From an uncultured Eggerthellaceae bacterium (GTDB lineage Bacteria; Actinomycetota; Coriobacteriia; Coriobacteriales; Eggerthellaceae), in the NCBI GenBank assembly GCA_934617425.1, contig CAKTUD010000005.1:62001-126000 (forward strand): a stretch of 64,000 bases of DNA, given 5' to 3'. The notes beneath the pieces were generated by a model that was given only the letters and a program-made list of their open reading frames with translations, ran no database searches and was not told where the DNA came from. Made by a program: the position numbers and the translations under genes. Of this stretch, positions 52,652 through 63,797 are shown one piece after another. Every line of letters starts with the position of its first letter. Position 1 is the stretch's first letter.

Positions 52652-54874
52652 ATGAAGATCATCAAGCGCAATGGATCCGAAGCCGTTTTCGATGTCGAGA
52701 AGATCGCAAACGCCATCCGCAAGGCCAATAAAGAGGTGGCCGAAGGAGACCGCCTGACCGAGCGCCAGATCGACTACGCTTCGGCAAACGTCGCCGATGC
52801 CTGCGAGGAAGCCGGGCACACGGTGTCGGTCGAAGAGATCCAAGACCTCGTAGAAGACGAGCTTATGCGTCTCGATAAATTCGTGGTGGCGCGCAAGTAC
52901 ATCATCTATCGCTATCTCCAAAACCAAAAGCGCCACAAGAACACCACCGACGACAAGGTGCTTGCCCTCATCGAATCGAACAACGAAGAGGTGAAGCAGG
53001 AGAATTCTAACAAGAACCCCACCGTAGTATCGGTTCAGCGCGACTACATGGCCGGCGAAGTCTCAAAAGACCTCACGATGCGCGAGCTTTTGCCGCAAGA
53101 CATCGTCGATGCACATAACGAAGGGCTTATCCACTTCCACGACGCCGACTACTTCGCGCAGCACATGCACAACTGCGACCTGGTAAATCTCGACGATATG
53201 TTGCAAAACGGCACGGTGATATCGGGCACGCTCATCGAGAAGCCCCATAGTTTCTCGACGGCATGTAACATCGCCACGCAGATCATCGCACAGGTGGCCT
53301 CGAGCCAATACGGCGGGCAGTCGATCTCGCTTACGCACTTGGCGCCGTTCGTCGATGTGTCGCGCAAGAAAATCCGCGTGCAAACCCTGGCGGAGATCAA
53401 CAGACTCGGCCTCGAAGCGCCCATGGAGAAGATCGATGAAATCGTCGAAGATCGCCTGCGCGAGGAGATTCGCCGCGGTGTCCAGATAATCCAATATCAA
53501 GTGGTCACCCTCATGACCACCAACGGTCAGGCACCGTTCATCACTGTATTCATGTATCTCAACGAAGCGAAAAACGAAATTGAGAAGCACGATTTAGCAA
53601 TGATCATCGAGGAGATGCTTCGCCAACGCTACCAAGGTGTGAAAAACGAGGCGGGCGTTTGGATCACTCCTGCCTTCCCGAAGCTCATCTACGTGCTCGA
53701 AGACGACAACGTAACCGAAGAATCGCCCTACTTCTACCTCACGCAGATGGCCGCCAAGTGCACCGCCAAGCGCATGGTGCCCGACTACATCTCCGAGAAG
53801 AAGATGAAGGAGTACAAGCTCTCCGAGGGCGAAACCGAGGGCAATGGCGATGTGTACACTTGCATGGGTTGCCGTTCTTTCCTCACCCCCGACCGCTCGG
53901 GCAACGGATACGACAACGTCGCGAATGCGGGAAACTACGAACCGGGTAAACCCAAGTATTACGGACGTTTCAACCAGGGCGTAGTGACCATAAACCTGCC
54001 CGATGTCGCGCTTTCCTCGGGCGGCGACAAAGAGAAATTCTGGCAGGTGTTCAACGAACGCTTGGAGCTTTGCCATCGCGCGCTGCGCTGTCGTCACGAG
54101 CGTCTTCGCGGCACGCTTTCAGATGCTGCACCCATCCTTTGGCAATACGGCGCCCTGGCACGCCTGAAAAAAGGCGAGACCATCGATAAGCTGCTCTACG
54201 GCGGTTACTCCACCCTCTCGCTTGGATACGCAGGACTTTACGAATGCGTGAAGTATATGACCGGGCACAGCCACACCGATCCCGAGGCGACGCCGTTCGC
54301 TCTCGAGGTGATGCAGCGTATGAACGACAAATGCACCGAGTGGAAAGACGCCGAGGACATCGATTACTCGCTTTACGGAACGCCGCTCGAATCAACCACG
54401 TACAAGTTCGCGAAATCGCTGCAACGTCGTTTCGGCGTGATCAAAGGTATCACCGACAAGGGGTACATAACCAACAGCTACCATGTGCATGTGACCGAGG
54501 AGATCGACGCTTTCCAAAAACTTTACTTCGAAAGCCAGTTCCAACGTCTGTCGCCCGGCGGTGCCATCAGCTACGTCGAGGTGCCCAACATGCAGGATAA
54601 TTTGCAGGCCGTCATCCGCGTTATGCAGTATATCTACGACAACATCATGTATGCCGAGCTGAACACGAAATCGGACTATTGCCAGGCCTGCGGTTACGAC
54701 GGCGAAATCAAGATCGTAGAAGACGATGGGAAATTGGTATGGGAGTGCCCTAATTGCGGCAACCGCGATCAGGACAAGCTTAACGTCGCCCGGCGCACCT
54801 GCGGCTACATCGGCACCCAGTTCTGGAATCAGGGCCGCACGCAGGAAATCAAAGACCGCGTGCTTCACTTGTAA
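52652..54874 (+). CDS. nrdD: Anaerobic ribonucleoside-triphosphate reductase (class III)
   Basis: 740 residues from ATG at 52652 (MKIIKRNGSEAVFDVEK), with GGAG upstream. An N-terminal ATP-cone (1-95) provides allosteric control. The C-terminus has the zinc pairs CQAC and CPNC and the glycyl-radical motif CGYIG with G718. It makes dNTPs without oxygen. It is followed seven bases later by its activase nrdG and preceded by NrdR boxes and a leader terminator. Confidence 0.97.
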   Translation: MKIIKRNGSEAVFDVEKIANAIRKANKEVAEGDRLTERQIDYASANVADACEEAGHTVSVEEIQDLVEDELMRLDKFVVARKYIIYRYLQNQKRHKNTTDDKVLALIESNNEEVKQENSNKNPTVVSVQRDYMAGEVSKDLTMRELLPQDIVDAHNEGLIHFHDADYFAQHMHNCDLVNLDDMLQNGTVISGTLIEKPHSFSTACNIATQIIAQVASSQYGGQSISLTHLAPFVDVSRKKIRVQTLAEINRLGLEAPMEKIDEIVEDRLREEIRRGVQIIQYQVVTLMTTNGQAPFITVFMYLNEAKNEIEKHDLAMIIEEMLRQRYQGVKNEAGVWITPAFPKLIYVLEDDNVTEESPYFYLTQMAAKCTAKRMVPDYISEKKMKEYKLSEGETEGNGDVYTCMGCRSFLTPDRSGNGYDNVANAGNYEPGKPKYYGRFNQGVVTINLPDVALSSGGDKEKFWQVFNERLELCHRALRCRHERLRGTLSDAAPILWQYGALARLKKGETIDKLLYGGYSTLSLGYAGLYECVKYMTGHSHTDPEATPFALEVMQRMNDKCTEWKDAEDIDYSLYGTPLESTTYKFAKSLQRRFGVIKGITDKGYITNSYHVHVTEEIDAFQKLYFESQFQRLSPGGAISYVEVPNMQDNLQAVIRVMQYIYDNIMYAELNTKSDYCQACGYDGEIKIVEDDGKLVWECPNCGNRDQDKLNVARRTCGYIGTQFWNQGRTQEIKDRVLHL

Positions 54875-54880
54875 AACGAC

Positions 54881-55432
54881 ATGAACTACGGCAACATCAA
54901 ATACTGCGACATTGCCAACGGCGAAGGCGTGCGTACCACGCTCTTCGTTTCGGGATGCACCCACCATTGCGCAAATTGCTTTCAGCCGCAAACATGGGAT
55001 TTCGACTTCGGTAAAGAATTCACCCCTGAAGTCGAAGAAGCCATCATGAAAAGCCTTGAGCCCGCCTATATCGACGGGCTCACCATTCTTGGCGGCGAGC
55101 CGATGGAACCCGCCAATCAGCACGCATTGGCACCGTTCCTCGCACGCGTGAAGGAGCGCTTCCCCAGCAAAAGCATCTGGGTGTACACGGGCGACCTGTA
55201 CGAAGAGATAACCAACCCTCAAAGCAGTCGCCATACCACTGCCACAGATGCGCTCCTCTCGTTTGTCGATATCTTAGTCGACGGGCCTTTCATCGAAGTC
55301 CAGAAAGACATCACGCTGCGTTTCCGCGGTTCCTCGAATCAGCGCATCATCGACATGGCCGCCACACGCGCGGCAAACCATGTGATCGAATGGCAAGACA
55401 AGGCAATCTACTCGACGCATTCGTTCGAATAG
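54881..55432 (+). CDS. nrdG: Anaerobic ribonucleotide reductase-activating protein
   Basis: 183 residues, radical SAM. The cluster motif is C26-x3-C30-x2-C33 in SGCTHHCANC. It generates the glycyl radical on NrdD. The pair nrdD-nrdG is transcribed together. Confidence 0.96.
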   Translation: MNYGNIKYCDIANGEGVRTTLFVSGCTHHCANCFQPQTWDFDFGKEFTPEVEEAIMKSLEPAYIDGLTILGGEPMEPANQHALAPFLARVKERFPSKSIWVYTGDLYEEITNPQSSRHTTATDALLSFVDILVDGPFIEVQKDITLRFRGSSNQRIIDMAATRAANHVIEWQDKAIYSTHSFE

Positions 55433-55525
55433 CCCCGCGGACCAAGCGTGCTGACCAAAAGCCGAAACAAAGGCATGAGACATCACCCCCCCCCTCGGTT
55501 TTGCGAATCAATGATTACAAACAAA

Positions 55526-55556
55526 AAACGGCGGCCCTCAATCGAGGGCCGTCGTT
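55526..55556 (-). terminator. Terminator between nrdG and trxA
   Basis: A stem of about 12 bp (55528-55539 with 55544-55556, one mismatch) is followed on the minus strand by TTTTTTGTTTG. It ends trxA and may also slow nrdG transcripts. Confidence 0.85.
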
Positions 55557-55576
55557 TCGTCTATCGTCTGCTCTGC

Positions 55577-55882
55577 TTAGAACAGGTTGAGAACCTGCTG
55601 TTTGGGCTGAGCGCCAACAGCCTTGTTCTTCACCTTGCCGCCCTCGAACGTAACGAAGGTGGGAACGCCCATAACGCCGTACTTCTCAACCAGGTCGGGA
55701 TTCTCGTCGATATCCACCTTGCAAACGAAGTACTTGCCCTCGTTCTCGGCAGCGATCTCATCGATGGTGGGAGCCATCATCTTGCAAGGACCGCACCACG
55801 TAGCAAAAAAGTCCACCAAAACCGGCTTGTCGGACTTCAAAACCTTCTCATCGAAATTTTGAACGGTTACTTCCTCGACCAT
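55577..55882 (-). CDS. trxA: Thioredoxin
   Basis: 101 residues from ATG at 55882, with AGGAGG upstream. The active site is W29-C30-G31-P32-C33 and the cis-proline lies in GVPTF. It is the electron carrier reduced by TrxB. Confidence 0.95.
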   Translation of the reverse strand: MVEEVTVQNFDEKVLKSDKPVLVDFFATWCGPCKMMAPTIDEIAAENEGKYFVCKVDIDENPDLVEKYGVMGVPTFVTFEGGKVKNKAVGAQPKQQVLNLF

Positions 55883-56046
55883 CACGGTCCTCCTTGAATC
55901 GTCTATATGCCAAAAGGCAGGTTTCACTTAGTCCATTCTAACGCACCTGAGAGATTGGCGCGACTTTTGCGCCCGATACGCCGAATATCCAGATGCAGCT
56001 TGCTCAACGCACTCGATTTGCCCAACGCAATTACCACAACGCTTGC

Positions 56047-56562
56047 TTATTCCACATGCTCGCGGCGAGGCTGCCCTTCGCTATGAACGTGCGGTTGAGC
56101 CTGCGCAGGACGGCGACGGCGCGGAGCCGGAGCGTTTCCGATAGGCGTCGTGCAATAAGGGCATACGCTCCATTCGGGATCAAGCGCATGATGGCAGGTG
56201 GGACACAAGTTCTTCAAGCGCGTATGGCAATTGGGGCATAGCACGTAATCGTTCTCAACAGGATAACCGCAATTCGCGCATTCGCCGTACTTCATGAGCT
56301 CGCGCTGCTTCAGGGCGATTTCGAGTTCTTGCTCGTCGCGATCGACCTTCATCAGCGGCGGACGAAGCAGGCAATAGGCAACGACGCCGATAAACGGAAC
56401 AAGCGCCAAAAGCGCCCAGAGATACCACATGGTGCCGCGCATATAGGCATCGCGCGCGGTCCAAACAATGGAAAGCACATATAGGATAACCAGCACCACG
56501 ATAACGCCGGTGAATGCAGCTTGCAGCTCGGGAGTCCAAAGCTGAGCCAATAAATCGCTCAT
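56047..56562 (-). CDS. Zinc-ribbon membrane protein
   Basis: 171 residues from ATG at 56562, with GAGGATGCG upstream; the longer frame has an unlikely N-terminus. Two membrane segments at about 16-35 and 45-66 are followed by a short charged helix and two zinc ribbons with cysteine pairs C95/C98, C109/C112, C120/C123 and C134/C137. The tail is Arg/Pro/His-rich. It resembles double-zinc-ribbon proteins of unknown function. A single gene between trxA and valS. Confidence 0.8.
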   Translation of the reverse strand: MSDLLAQLWTPELQAAFTGVIVVLVILYVLSIVWTARDAYMRGTMWYLWALLALVPFIGVVAYCLLRPPLMKVDRDEQELEIALKQRELMKYGECANCGYPVENDYVLCPNCHTRLKNLCPTCHHALDPEWSVCPYCTTPIGNAPAPRRRRPAQAQPHVHSEGQPRREHVE

Positions 56563-56699
56563 CGCATCCTCATTTCCCACCTGCCCGGCAACGTTTGCGT
56601 ACGATTGGGCAAGTTCTCGACAACGTTCAAACGGGGCATCATTATAGCAAACATCGCAGTTTGCCTTAAAACGCCCCTGTACGCGCTTCATAAAAGAAG

Positions 56700-56728
56700 A
56701 AACCTCCGAGTTGCAACTACGGAGGTTT
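56700..56728 (-). terminator. Intrinsic terminator after valS
   Basis: AAACCTCCG and CGGAGGTTT form a nine-base stem with an 11-base loop, followed on the minus strand by CTTCTTTTATG. Confidence 0.85.
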
Positions 56729-56738
56729 CTTGACGCTT

Positions 56739-59417
56739 CTACGAAAGCTCGTCGAGCTGTTCCTTCACGCGAACCGCCTTATCGGCGATTTCAGCATGCT
56801 TTGCCCTGTCCTTCTCGATGATCTCGGGCTTTGCCTTTGCCAGATATCCTGGATTGGAAAGCTTCTTGTCAAGCTTCGCCTTGTCGGCTTCGAGCTTGGC
56901 AAGTTCCTTTTCAAGACGTGCGCGCTCGGCGTCGAAATCGACCAAGCCAGCCAACGTCACATACACCTCGAAACCGCTGCACAAAACCACAGTGGACGCC
57001 GCGGGCTTTTGCGTATCAGGAGCAATCGCAAGGTCGGCGGCATTGCCCATCGCCTCGATAAGCGATCGCTGTTCATCGAGCAGCGCGGCATCCGTCGCCT
57101 CGGCTTTTACGGAAACCGAAAGCGCCGTCTTCGGCGAGATGTGGTAGCGTGCACGCGTGGCGCGGATAGCCGTCACCGTCTCGCATACCATCTGAATAGC
57201 GCGCTCGGCGTCGTCATTGCGATACACGGCAAGCGCGTTCGCGTCCGGCCACGCAGCGCCGATGAGATACCGGGCTTCGGTGCGGTCGAAGGGCAGCTCC
57301 TGGTAAATCTCTTCGGTAACGAATGGCATGATCGGATGCAGCAGACGAATTGCCTGGTCGAGCACGAACATCAAGTTGCGCTGGCACGCGAGGCGATCCG
57401 CAGGGTCATTCCCTGCATCCAGGCGGCTTTTCGAGAACTCGATATACCAGTCGCAGAATTCATTCCAGAAGAACGAATAAAGCTCGCGCGTGATCTCACC
57501 GAATTCGAAGGTTTCGTACAGCGCATCGAGCTTAGCCACCAAACTTGCCAAGCGGCTGAAAATCCATCGGTCGGCAGGTGTAGTCGGCTCGGGAGCGCCC
57601 GGAACGAAACCGTCGAGATGCATGTTCACGAAACGAGCGGCGTTGCGGATCTTGTTCGCAAAGTTGCGGCTGTTCTCAAGCTTAGCCTCGTTGAACTTCA
57701 AATCCTGCGCGCCGGTAACCTGCATAAGCATGCCGAAACGCATGCCATCGGCCCCGTAATCCTTCATAAGACGCAGCGGATCGACGCCGTTGCCGCGGCT
57801 TTTGCTCATGGGCTTGCCGTCGGCGCCCATAACCGTCGGATGGATGATCACATGCTCGAACGGAATTTTCTTGGTGAAGTACATGGAAGCCATGACCATG
57901 CGCGCCACCCACAAACCCATGATGTCGCGCGCAGTGGAAAGAACCTGGGTCGGGTAGGCGAACTTGAGTTCTGCAGCTTCGTTGCCATCGATGGTCCAAC
58001 CCATGGTGGCAAAAGGCCACAACTGCGACGAGAACCATGTATCCAAAACATCGGTATCCTGGCGAACCGGCGCACCGCACTCGGGGCACTCATGAACATC
58101 CTCTACGCTTGCATCATGCCAACCGCAGCTATCGCAATAGAACATCGGGATGCGATGGCCCCACCACAACTGCCTTGAAATGCACCAGTCTTTGAGATTC
58201 GCCAGCCAATCAAGATAAACCTGTTTCCAGCGCGCCGGATGGAACTGGATCTCGTCGTCCTCGACGACGCGGCCGGCTTCTTTCTTAAGTCCCTCGACGG
58301 AAACGAACCACTGCTCAGATTCCCACGGTTCGAGCTTGGTGTGGCAACGATAGCACGTCATAACCGAATGGTCGTGGTCTTCCACGTGATCGAGCAAGCC
58401 CAGTTCCTCGAACTCGGCGACGATGGCCTCGCGAGCCTCGTCACGCGACATGCCCGAGAACTTGCCGTAACCATCGACCACATGAGCCGTGGCATCGAAG
58501 ATGTTGATCTTCTCGAGGCCGTTGCGCTCGCCCATCGCCCAGTCGTTGGGGTCGTGGGAAGGCGTGACCTTCACGAAGCCGGTGCCGAAACCGGCATCGA
58601 CGTAAAAATCGCTGAAGATAGGGATCTCGCGCCCCACAATGGGCAGCGCCACCTTGGCACCGACGAACTTTTGCGCCTCGGGATCTTTCGGCGAGACAGC
58701 CACGCCGGTATCACCCAACATGGTCTCGGGACGCGTAGTGGCGACGACAATGTAGTCGAGCCCGTCGACGGGCTCGACAAGCGGATAGCGCAGATACCAC
58801 AAATGTCCCTTTTCGGGCACGTATTCGGCCTCGTCGTCGGCGATGGCCGTGCCGCAATGCGGGCACCAGTTCACGATGCGCTTGCCGCGATAGATTATCC
58901 CGTCGTGATACCACTCGGTGAACACGCGGCGCACGGCGTTTGCGTAATCGGGGTCGAGCGTGAAGTGCTCGTCGTCGTAATCGCACGAGCAGCCCATGCC
59001 CTTGATTTGGTTGACGATGGTATTGCCGTATTGATCGCGCCATTTCCAGCACTCGTCAACAAAAGCTTCGCGGCCGATCTCATAACGCGAGATTCCTTCT
59101 TCGGCGAGTTTCTTGTCGACTTTCGTCTGCGTGGCGATGCCCGCATGGTCGGTGCCCAAGATCCAACGCGTGGGACGCCCCTGCATGCGTGCATGACGGA
59201 TGCAGGTGTCCTGGATGGTGTCGTTTAGGGCATGGCCCATATGCAGCATGCCGGTAATGTTCGGCGGTGGGATAACGATGGTGAAGGGATGTTCAGCGAA
59301 ATCGCCCTTCCCTTCGCTGCGGCGAAAATAACCGGCATCCTTCCACGCTTCGAACAGCGGGGTCTCATGCGCGGCGAAATCGTATTCGATTTTGCTCTTC
59401 TGCTGATCGTCTGCCAT
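56739..59417 (-). CDS. valS: Valyl-tRNA synthetase
   Basis: 892 residues, class I. The HIGH motif is HMGH at 59-62 after PPNITGML, the KMSKS motif is written PMSKS near residue 536, and the editing domain with WYLRYPL lies between. A C-terminal coiled coil (about 825-890) contacts tRNA. It follows clpX with a terminator between them. Confidence 0.97.
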   Translation of the reverse strand: MADDQQKSKIEYDFAAHETPLFEAWKDAGYFRRSEGKGDFAEHPFTIVIPPPNITGMLHMGHALNDTIQDTCIRHARMQGRPTRWILGTDHAGIATQTKVDKKLAEEGISRYEIGREAFVDECWKWRDQYGNTIVNQIKGMGCSCDYDDEHFTLDPDYANAVRRVFTEWYHDGIIYRGKRIVNWCPHCGTAIADDEAEYVPEKGHLWYLRYPLVEPVDGLDYIVVATTRPETMLGDTGVAVSPKDPEAQKFVGAKVALPIVGREIPIFSDFYVDAGFGTGFVKVTPSHDPNDWAMGERNGLEKINIFDATAHVVDGYGKFSGMSRDEAREAIVAEFEELGLLDHVEDHDHSVMTCYRCHTKLEPWESEQWFVSVEGLKKEAGRVVEDDEIQFHPARWKQVYLDWLANLKDWCISRQLWWGHRIPMFYCDSCGWHDASVEDVHECPECGAPVRQDTDVLDTWFSSQLWPFATMGWTIDGNEAAELKFAYPTQVLSTARDIMGLWVARMVMASMYFTKKIPFEHVIIHPTVMGADGKPMSKSRGNGVDPLRLMKDYGADGMRFGMLMQVTGAQDLKFNEAKLENSRNFANKIRNAARFVNMHLDGFVPGAPEPTTPADRWIFSRLASLVAKLDALYETFEFGEITRELYSFFWNEFCDWYIEFSKSRLDAGNDPADRLACQRNLMFVLDQAIRLLHPIMPFVTEEIYQELPFDRTEARYLIGAAWPDANALAVYRNDDAERAIQMVCETVTAIRATRARYHISPKTALSVSVKAEATDAALLDEQRSLIEAMGNAADLAIAPDTQKPAASTVVLCSGFEVYVTLAGLVDFDAERARLEKELAKLEADKAKLDKKLSNPGYLAKAKPEIIEKDRAKHAEIADKAVRVKEQLDELS

Positions 59418-59440
59418 GCTTGCTCTTTCTTGTCAAAACC

Positions 59441-59464
59441 AAAAGCCGCACCGCGCGGTGCGGC
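59441..59464 (-). terminator. Intrinsic terminator after clpX
   Basis: GCCGCACCGCGCGGTGCGGC is a self-complementary stem followed on the minus strand by TTTTGGTTTTG. Confidence 0.85.
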
Positions 59465-59504
59465 CACAATAACCCTCGAAGCTCAATGCCTCCAACACGT
59501 TTCG

Positions 59505-60836
<1,332 letters not shown>

Positions 60837-60846
60837 GGAAGATACC

Positions 60847-61470
60847 TTATTCGGACTTGGCAGCCGCCAGTGCGGCGCGCGACTCGACGATGCGGTCGAC
60901 CAGGCCGTACTCAAGCGCCTGCTGGGCGGTCATGTAGTTGTCGCGCTCGGTGTCGCGCTGAATGGTCTCGAGCGTTTGGCCGGTGTTGTCGGCGAGAATC
61001 TGATTGAGTTGCTTGCGCGTCTTCAACATGAAGTCGGCAACGATCTGAATCTCGGTTTGCTGACCTTGCGCACCACCCGAAGGCTGATGGATGAGGACCA
61101 TGGAATTGGGCAAGCACAGCCTCTTGCCCTTGGTGCCGCTCGACAAAAGCACCGCAGCCATAGAAGCGCAGCAGCCCATGCAGATGGTAGAAACATCGGG
61201 CTTGATGAAGTTCATGGTGTCGAGAATCGCAAGACCTGCGGTAACCGAGCCTCCCGGCGAGTTGATGTAGAGCGAGATGTCCTTTTCGGGGTCGGCGCTC
61301 TCAAGATGCAGAAGCTGAGCGACGACGGAGTTCGCAACGTTGTCGTCGATCTGCTCACCCAAGAAGATGATGCGGTCGTTCAGCAATCGAGAATAGATAT
61401 CGTAGCTGCGCTCGCCACGAGGCGACTGCTCGATAACGTAGGGAATCAGCGCGTTGTTGATGTTCGCCAT
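60847..61470 (-). CDS. clpP: ATP-dependent Clp protease proteolytic subunit ClpP
   Basis: 207 residues from ATG at 61470 (MANINNALIPYVIEQ), with GAGAGG upstream. The catalytic triad is S103 (CASMAA), H128 (LIHQPSG) and D177 (RDTERDNYM). It forms the barrel of the ClpXP protease. It lies between tig and clpX in standard order. Confidence 0.96.
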   Translation of the reverse strand: MANINNALIPYVIEQSPRGERSYDIYSRLLNDRIIFLGEQIDDNVANSVVAQLLHLESADPEKDISLYINSPGGSVTAGLAILDTMNFIKPDVSTICMGCCASMAAVLLSSGTKGKRLCLPNSMVLIHQPSGGAQGQQTEIQIVADFMLKTRKQLNQILADNTGQTLETIQRDTERDNYMTAQQALEYGLVDRIVESRAALAAAKSE

Positions 61471-61589
61471 TCCAACCTCTCTTTCAATAATGCAGTATTG
61501 CGGGCTTTGCCCGAGCTTTAAGGTAACTATTCCATGGTGGCGCACAAGCTCTTGTTTCGCAAGGTGCTACACGACAGTGTTACCAGATG

Positions 61590-61625
61590 GAAAAAGCGGA
61601 CGCACCTTGATGAGGCACGCCCGCT
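61590..61625 (-). terminator. Intrinsic terminator after tig
   Basis: AGCGGaCGcaCCT and AGGcaCGcCCGCT form an interrupted GC-rich stem, followed on the minus strand by TTTTTCC. It separates tig from clpPX. Confidence 0.7.
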
Positions 61626-61645
61626 CAAATAAATGCCGCTAGAGG

Positions 61646-63160
61646 TTATTCGGCTTTGTTCTCGGCGGCTTTCTTGGTGGTCTTCTTAGCGGCAGGCTTT
61701 TTAGCAGCGGTTTTCTTCGCCGGCTTCTTCTCAGCCTCTTCGCCTTCGGCCTCGGCGGCCTTCTTGGTGGTCTTCTTAGCCGTGGTTTTCTTGGCGGCAG
61801 CCTTCTTCTTGGGCTTTTCTTCCTTGGCTTCCTCGACAGCAGCCGCGGGAGCCTCTTCGGTGACGACGGCGTTGTCGGTCACCTCGGCAGCGGCTTTCTG
61901 GCGAAGGATGCCCTGGCGCACCAAGAACATCTGACCGCTTTCCTCCCACTCCTTCTTGAGAGCGGCGGGGTCTTCGGCACCGGACTTGGCAAACTCGGCT
62001 GCGATGTCCTCGTCGGTGGCGACGATACCGGCATGCGCGGCCCATGCATCAAGCGCGAGATCCTGCTTGGCGAGATCGGCAGCCTGCTTCTTCACGTCGT
62101 CGCGGAACTGCTGCGAAGAGATGCCCTGAGACATGAGGTACATATCGAAAGTGATGCCCTGCTGCTGGAGCTGCGTGAAGAAGTTCTGCAGTAACGCCTG
62201 CTCCTGCTGCTCGGCCAGCGACGCCGGAACTTCGCCATCGAAACGCTCGGCCAAAGCGGAAAGAGCGCGCTCTTCCTTCAAACGCGGCATATAGGCGTTC
62301 TTTTGGTTGGCGATGAGGCTGGTGATTTCCTTGCGCGCCTCTTCCACGGTGTCCATGCCGAGCTTCTCTTTGACGAATTCGTCGGTGAGCTCGGGGGTCT
62401 TGCGCTCCTTGACCTGCAAAACCTCAACCTCGAAGTTGATCTTCTTGGTCTTGCCGATAAGGCTCGAGGTCATGACGGTGGGCTCTTCGGGCACGTCGAT
62501 GGCAAACTGCTTGGTGTCGCCCTTCTTGAGGCCCTTGATCTCGTCATCGAAAGTCGCCGGGAACAAACCGGAAGCAACGCCGTATTGACGGTCGTCGGTG
62601 GAGATGGAAGCGATGTTCTCGCCGGCATCATTGGTGGCGGCGATCTTCAGGTTGGCGAAGTTGTCGTCGGCGATCACGGCATCATCTGCAGCGTCGACCA
62701 TTTCTTGATAATGGAACAGCATCGAATCGAACTCGGCCTGAACCTCGGCATCGGTAACCTCGGCGCTCGGCAGGGTGATCTCGACGTTGTCGTAATTAGA
62801 AAGCTCGGGAGTGGGCTTGGTGTCGACCTCGAACGAGTAAACGAAAGGCTCACCATCCTTGATCATCCCGATCTCCTCGGTGAAATCAGGCTGGCCAAGC
62901 GGGTACAAACCGCACTTGTCGACAGCCTGCATGCAGGTGTCGTTCACGATCGCGTCGGTGACGGTGGCAGCCACGGCTTCCTTGCCCAGGAAGTTGTCGA
63001 TAACCTGGCGAGGGGCCTTGCCCTTACGAAAGCCCGGGATGCGGTACTGAGAAGCAAACTGCTTGTACTGCGCCTTAACTCGACCGCTAATGGTGTCTGC
63101 GTCGATGGTGACGGTGACCTTAGCGCGGTTACCCTCCAAAACCTCTGCTTGTGTTTCCAC
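61646..63160 (-). CDS. tig: Trigger factor with Lys/Ala-rich C-terminal tail
   Basis: 504 residues. The ribosome-docking signature GFRKGKAP is at 43-50, the FKBP-type domain follows (about 155-250), then the helical chaperone domain to about 440. Residues about 443-504 are an extra tail of KKAAAKK and TTKKA-like repeats, like histone H1 or actinobacterial HU tails and unlike the usual short acidic end. Trigger factor folds nascent chains at the tunnel exit. The tig-clpP-clpX order is standard. Confidence 0.95.
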   Translation of the reverse strand: METQAEVLEGNRAKVTVTIDADTISGRVKAQYKQFASQYRIPGFRKGKAPRQVIDNFLGKEAVAATVTDAIVNDTCMQAVDKCGLYPLGQPDFTEEIGMIKDGEPFVYSFEVDTKPTPELSNYDNVEITLPSAEVTDAEVQAEFDSMLFHYQEMVDAADDAVIADDNFANLKIAATNDAGENIASISTDDRQYGVASGLFPATFDDEIKGLKKGDTKQFAIDVPEEPTVMTSSLIGKTKKINFEVEVLQVKERKTPELTDEFVKEKLGMDTVEEARKEITSLIANQKNAYMPRLKEERALSALAERFDGEVPASLAEQQEQALLQNFFTQLQQQGITFDMYLMSQGISSQQFRDDVKKQAADLAKQDLALDAWAAHAGIVATDEDIAAEFAKSGAEDPAALKKEWEESGQMFLVRQGILRQKAAAEVTDNAVVTEEAPAAAVEEAKEEKPKKKAAAKKTTAKKTTKKAAEAEGEEAEKKPAKKTAAKKPAAKKTTKKAAENKAE

Positions 63161-63318
63161 TTGAATCCTCCGTATGTCTTACTCGCCTCGTGGCATCTGC
63201 CTAACGGCGCTATTGAATGTTCGGCATTTATGAGACGAGACCGCCCAAGCGGGTTTTTCGAACCTATTCCGAACATCTTCCTTCGATAATGCCAAGGGCA
63301 AATTATGTCACAGTTACC

Positions 63319-63348
63319 TTGTCAGATAAAGACTTTTCGCCCTATAAT
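63319..63348 (+). promoter_or_regulatory. Promoter of the small membrane protein gene
   Basis: TTGTCA (63319-63324) and a perfect TATAAT (63343-63348), 18 bases apart. It excludes the upstream ATG at 63305 as a start. Confidence 0.75.
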
Positions 63349-63433
63349 CGTGAATAGACCAAATCTGATAAACCACGGCGCTGCGCCTTGGATCGCGCGC
63401 CAAACGAACCGAAAACGCGAAAGGTCTAACCCC

Positions 63434-63796
63434 GTGACAGCCCTGCCACTCAACATCGCGCAAGAGCGCGAACTTCATCGACTTTTGGAATACGAGCGCA
63501 AAACCTGCAGCGCCGGCAAGGATCTTGTTTACCACTGCGCGTTTCCCTATCGCCCCGATAACGACCTCCAGGCCGAGCTGATCGAACTTGGCTACCTAGC
63601 CACGAAAACCGATCGCACGCACGGAACCGTGGTGCGCATTACCTCGGACGGATACAGCTATTTCCCCAGCCTCATGCGCGAGGAAGACGAGAAACGCAAG
63701 CGGGCGCACCGCGATTCGCGCCTTATCGGCCTTACGGCGATCTTCATCATGCTCGCTATGGTCATCGGGTTCATGTGCGGCTATCTGCTGCGCTAG
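63434..63796 (+). CDS. Small tail-anchored protein with winged-helix-like N-terminal region
   Basis: 120 residues from GTG at 63434, chosen because it lies downstream of a strong promoter and AAAGG is nine bases upstream. The N-terminal 85 residues look alpha/beta, with ELIELGYLATKTDRTHG then VVRITSDGYSYF, reminiscent of a winged helix. A single membrane segment ends the protein at 98-120, after a basic KRKRAHRDSR stretch. I do not recognise a family. A single gene, convergent with the corrinoid gene. Confidence 0.65.
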   Translation: MTALPLNIAQERELHRLLEYERKTCSAGKDLVYHCAFPYRPDNDLQAELIELGYLATKTDRTHGTVVRITSDGYSYFPSLMREEDEKRKRAHRDSRLIGLTAIFIMLAMVIGFMCGYLLR

Positions 63797-63797
63797 G

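Noticed and set aside
55486..55494. A run of eight C bases after nrdG
   Set aside because: Considered as a frameshift site, but it lies outside any gene, so no coding effect is expected.
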